A stretch of DNA of 6,153 nt from assembly GCA_030531135.1 (NCBI GenBank), contig JAUNOJ010000108.1, forward strand, positions 1 to 6,153, written 5' to 3'. The stretch comes from Sutterellaceae bacterium. Lineage in GTDB: Bacteria; Pseudomonadota; Gammaproteobacteria; Burkholderiales; Burkholderiaceae_F. Positions 6,118-6,153 of this stretch are shown one piece after another; positions within the stretch are counted from its first letter, which is position 1; each line of letters starts with the position of its first letter. The notes below the pieces were generated by a model, which was not told where the DNA came from, did not search any database, and saw only the letters and a program-made list of their open reading frames with translations. A program made the position numbers and the translations under genes.

Positions 6118-6153
6118 GAGAAGGGGAGCGGGCAACCGCTCTCCTTACTCGAT
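6118..6153 (+). ncRNA. Intron domain VI with bulged branch-point A
   Basis: AAGGGGAGCGG (6121-6131) pairs with CCGCTCTCCTT (6136-6146), with one G-T pair, around a GCAA tetraloop. GAG (6118-6120) pairs with CTC (6148-6150), which leaves A6147 as the only unpaired base. This A is the expected attacking nucleotide in splicing, giving a lariat. The last bases GAT (6151-6153) fit the A-Y 3' boundary of group II introns. Confidence 0.9.

Larger units (their letters stand above)
4297..6153 (+). mobile_element. Group IIC (bacterial class C) intron, probably full length
   Basis: This is a self-splicing retroelement of about 1857 bases. The 5' end GTGCGCCCAG at 4297 matches the group II GUGYG boundary. 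Inner blocks such as GTCAGCAGAGGTCATAGTA (4621-4639) and GAAGGACCGAAC (4650-4661) resemble those of the Oceanobacillus iheyensis class C intron as I remember it. A reverse transcriptase/maturase frame sits in domain IV. Domain V has only 30 core bases and a CGC triad, both class C traits. Domain VI has a bulged A seven bases from the last base. It lies in the same orientation as the efflux operon, four bases after a terminator T-tract, which is the target type known for group IIC introns. The 3' end is placed at 6153 by the A-Y ending and branch-point spacing. The 3' exon is outside the window, so this end could shift by a base or two. Nothing shows whether it still splices. Confidence 0.92.

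Noticed and set aside
4292..6153. CRISPR-associated or anti-phage reverse transcriptase (retron, DGR or Abi type)
   Set aside because: The RT carries a maturase domain and is surrounded by intron domains I-III, V and VI, which identifies a group II intron. No template/variable repeats, msr-msd or CRISPR repeats are visible.

Overview
The window reads left to right on the + strand as the distal part of a tripartite drug-efflux operon, followed by a complete or nearly complete group IIC intron just beyond the operon's terminator. The efflux proteins look proteobacterial: an AcrB/MexB-type (HAE1) RND pump, an OprM/NodT-type outer-membrane lipoprotein and a TetR-family regulator. GC content is moderate, and the efflux genes use TTG very often for leucine. 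A beta- or gammaproteobacterium is likely. A gut Burkholderiales such as a Sutterella relative is a guess that the sequence alone cannot prove.

Bases 1-2097 hold the last two thirds of the inner-membrane pump. Its first ~350 codons, and presumably the periplasmic adaptor gene, lie upstream of the window. A ~120-base gap (2098-2217) carries three inverted repeats in a row: a perfect 12-bp hairpin without a T-tract, an interrupted 11-bp hairpin and a perfect 20-bp palindrome. Bases 2218-3663 encode the outer-membrane channel lipoprotein. Its stop codon overlaps the start of a TetR-family repressor gene (3663-4235), so the regulator is probably translated from the same mRNA and would control its own operon. 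A strong rho-independent terminator (4259-4292) closes the unit.

From 4297 to the last base (6153) the DNA is a group II intron. The 5' part (4297-4691) is structured RNA without a gene. It starts with the GTGCG 5' end and contains sequence blocks typical of class C introns. An open reading frame at 4692-6080 encodes a reverse transcriptase/maturase with no endonuclease domain. It is followed by a 30-nt domain V with a CGC triad and a domain VI with a bulged branch-point A. The final bases CTCGAT are the expected 3' end, so the window stops at or within a few bases of the 3' splice site and the 3' exon is not visible. The position four bases after a terminator T-tract, in the same orientation as the upstream genes, is the known target preference of group IIC introns.

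The pump, channel and an upstream adaptor would together expel hydrophobic or amphiphilic drugs across both membranes, with the TetR protein as the probable ligand-responsive switch. The intron is a separate retroelement that uses the operon's terminator as a landing site without disrupting a gene. I see no wholly new system. The points most worth a second look are the row of inverted repeats before the channel gene, the co-translated repressor, and the intron's compact domain V and enlarged domain II.
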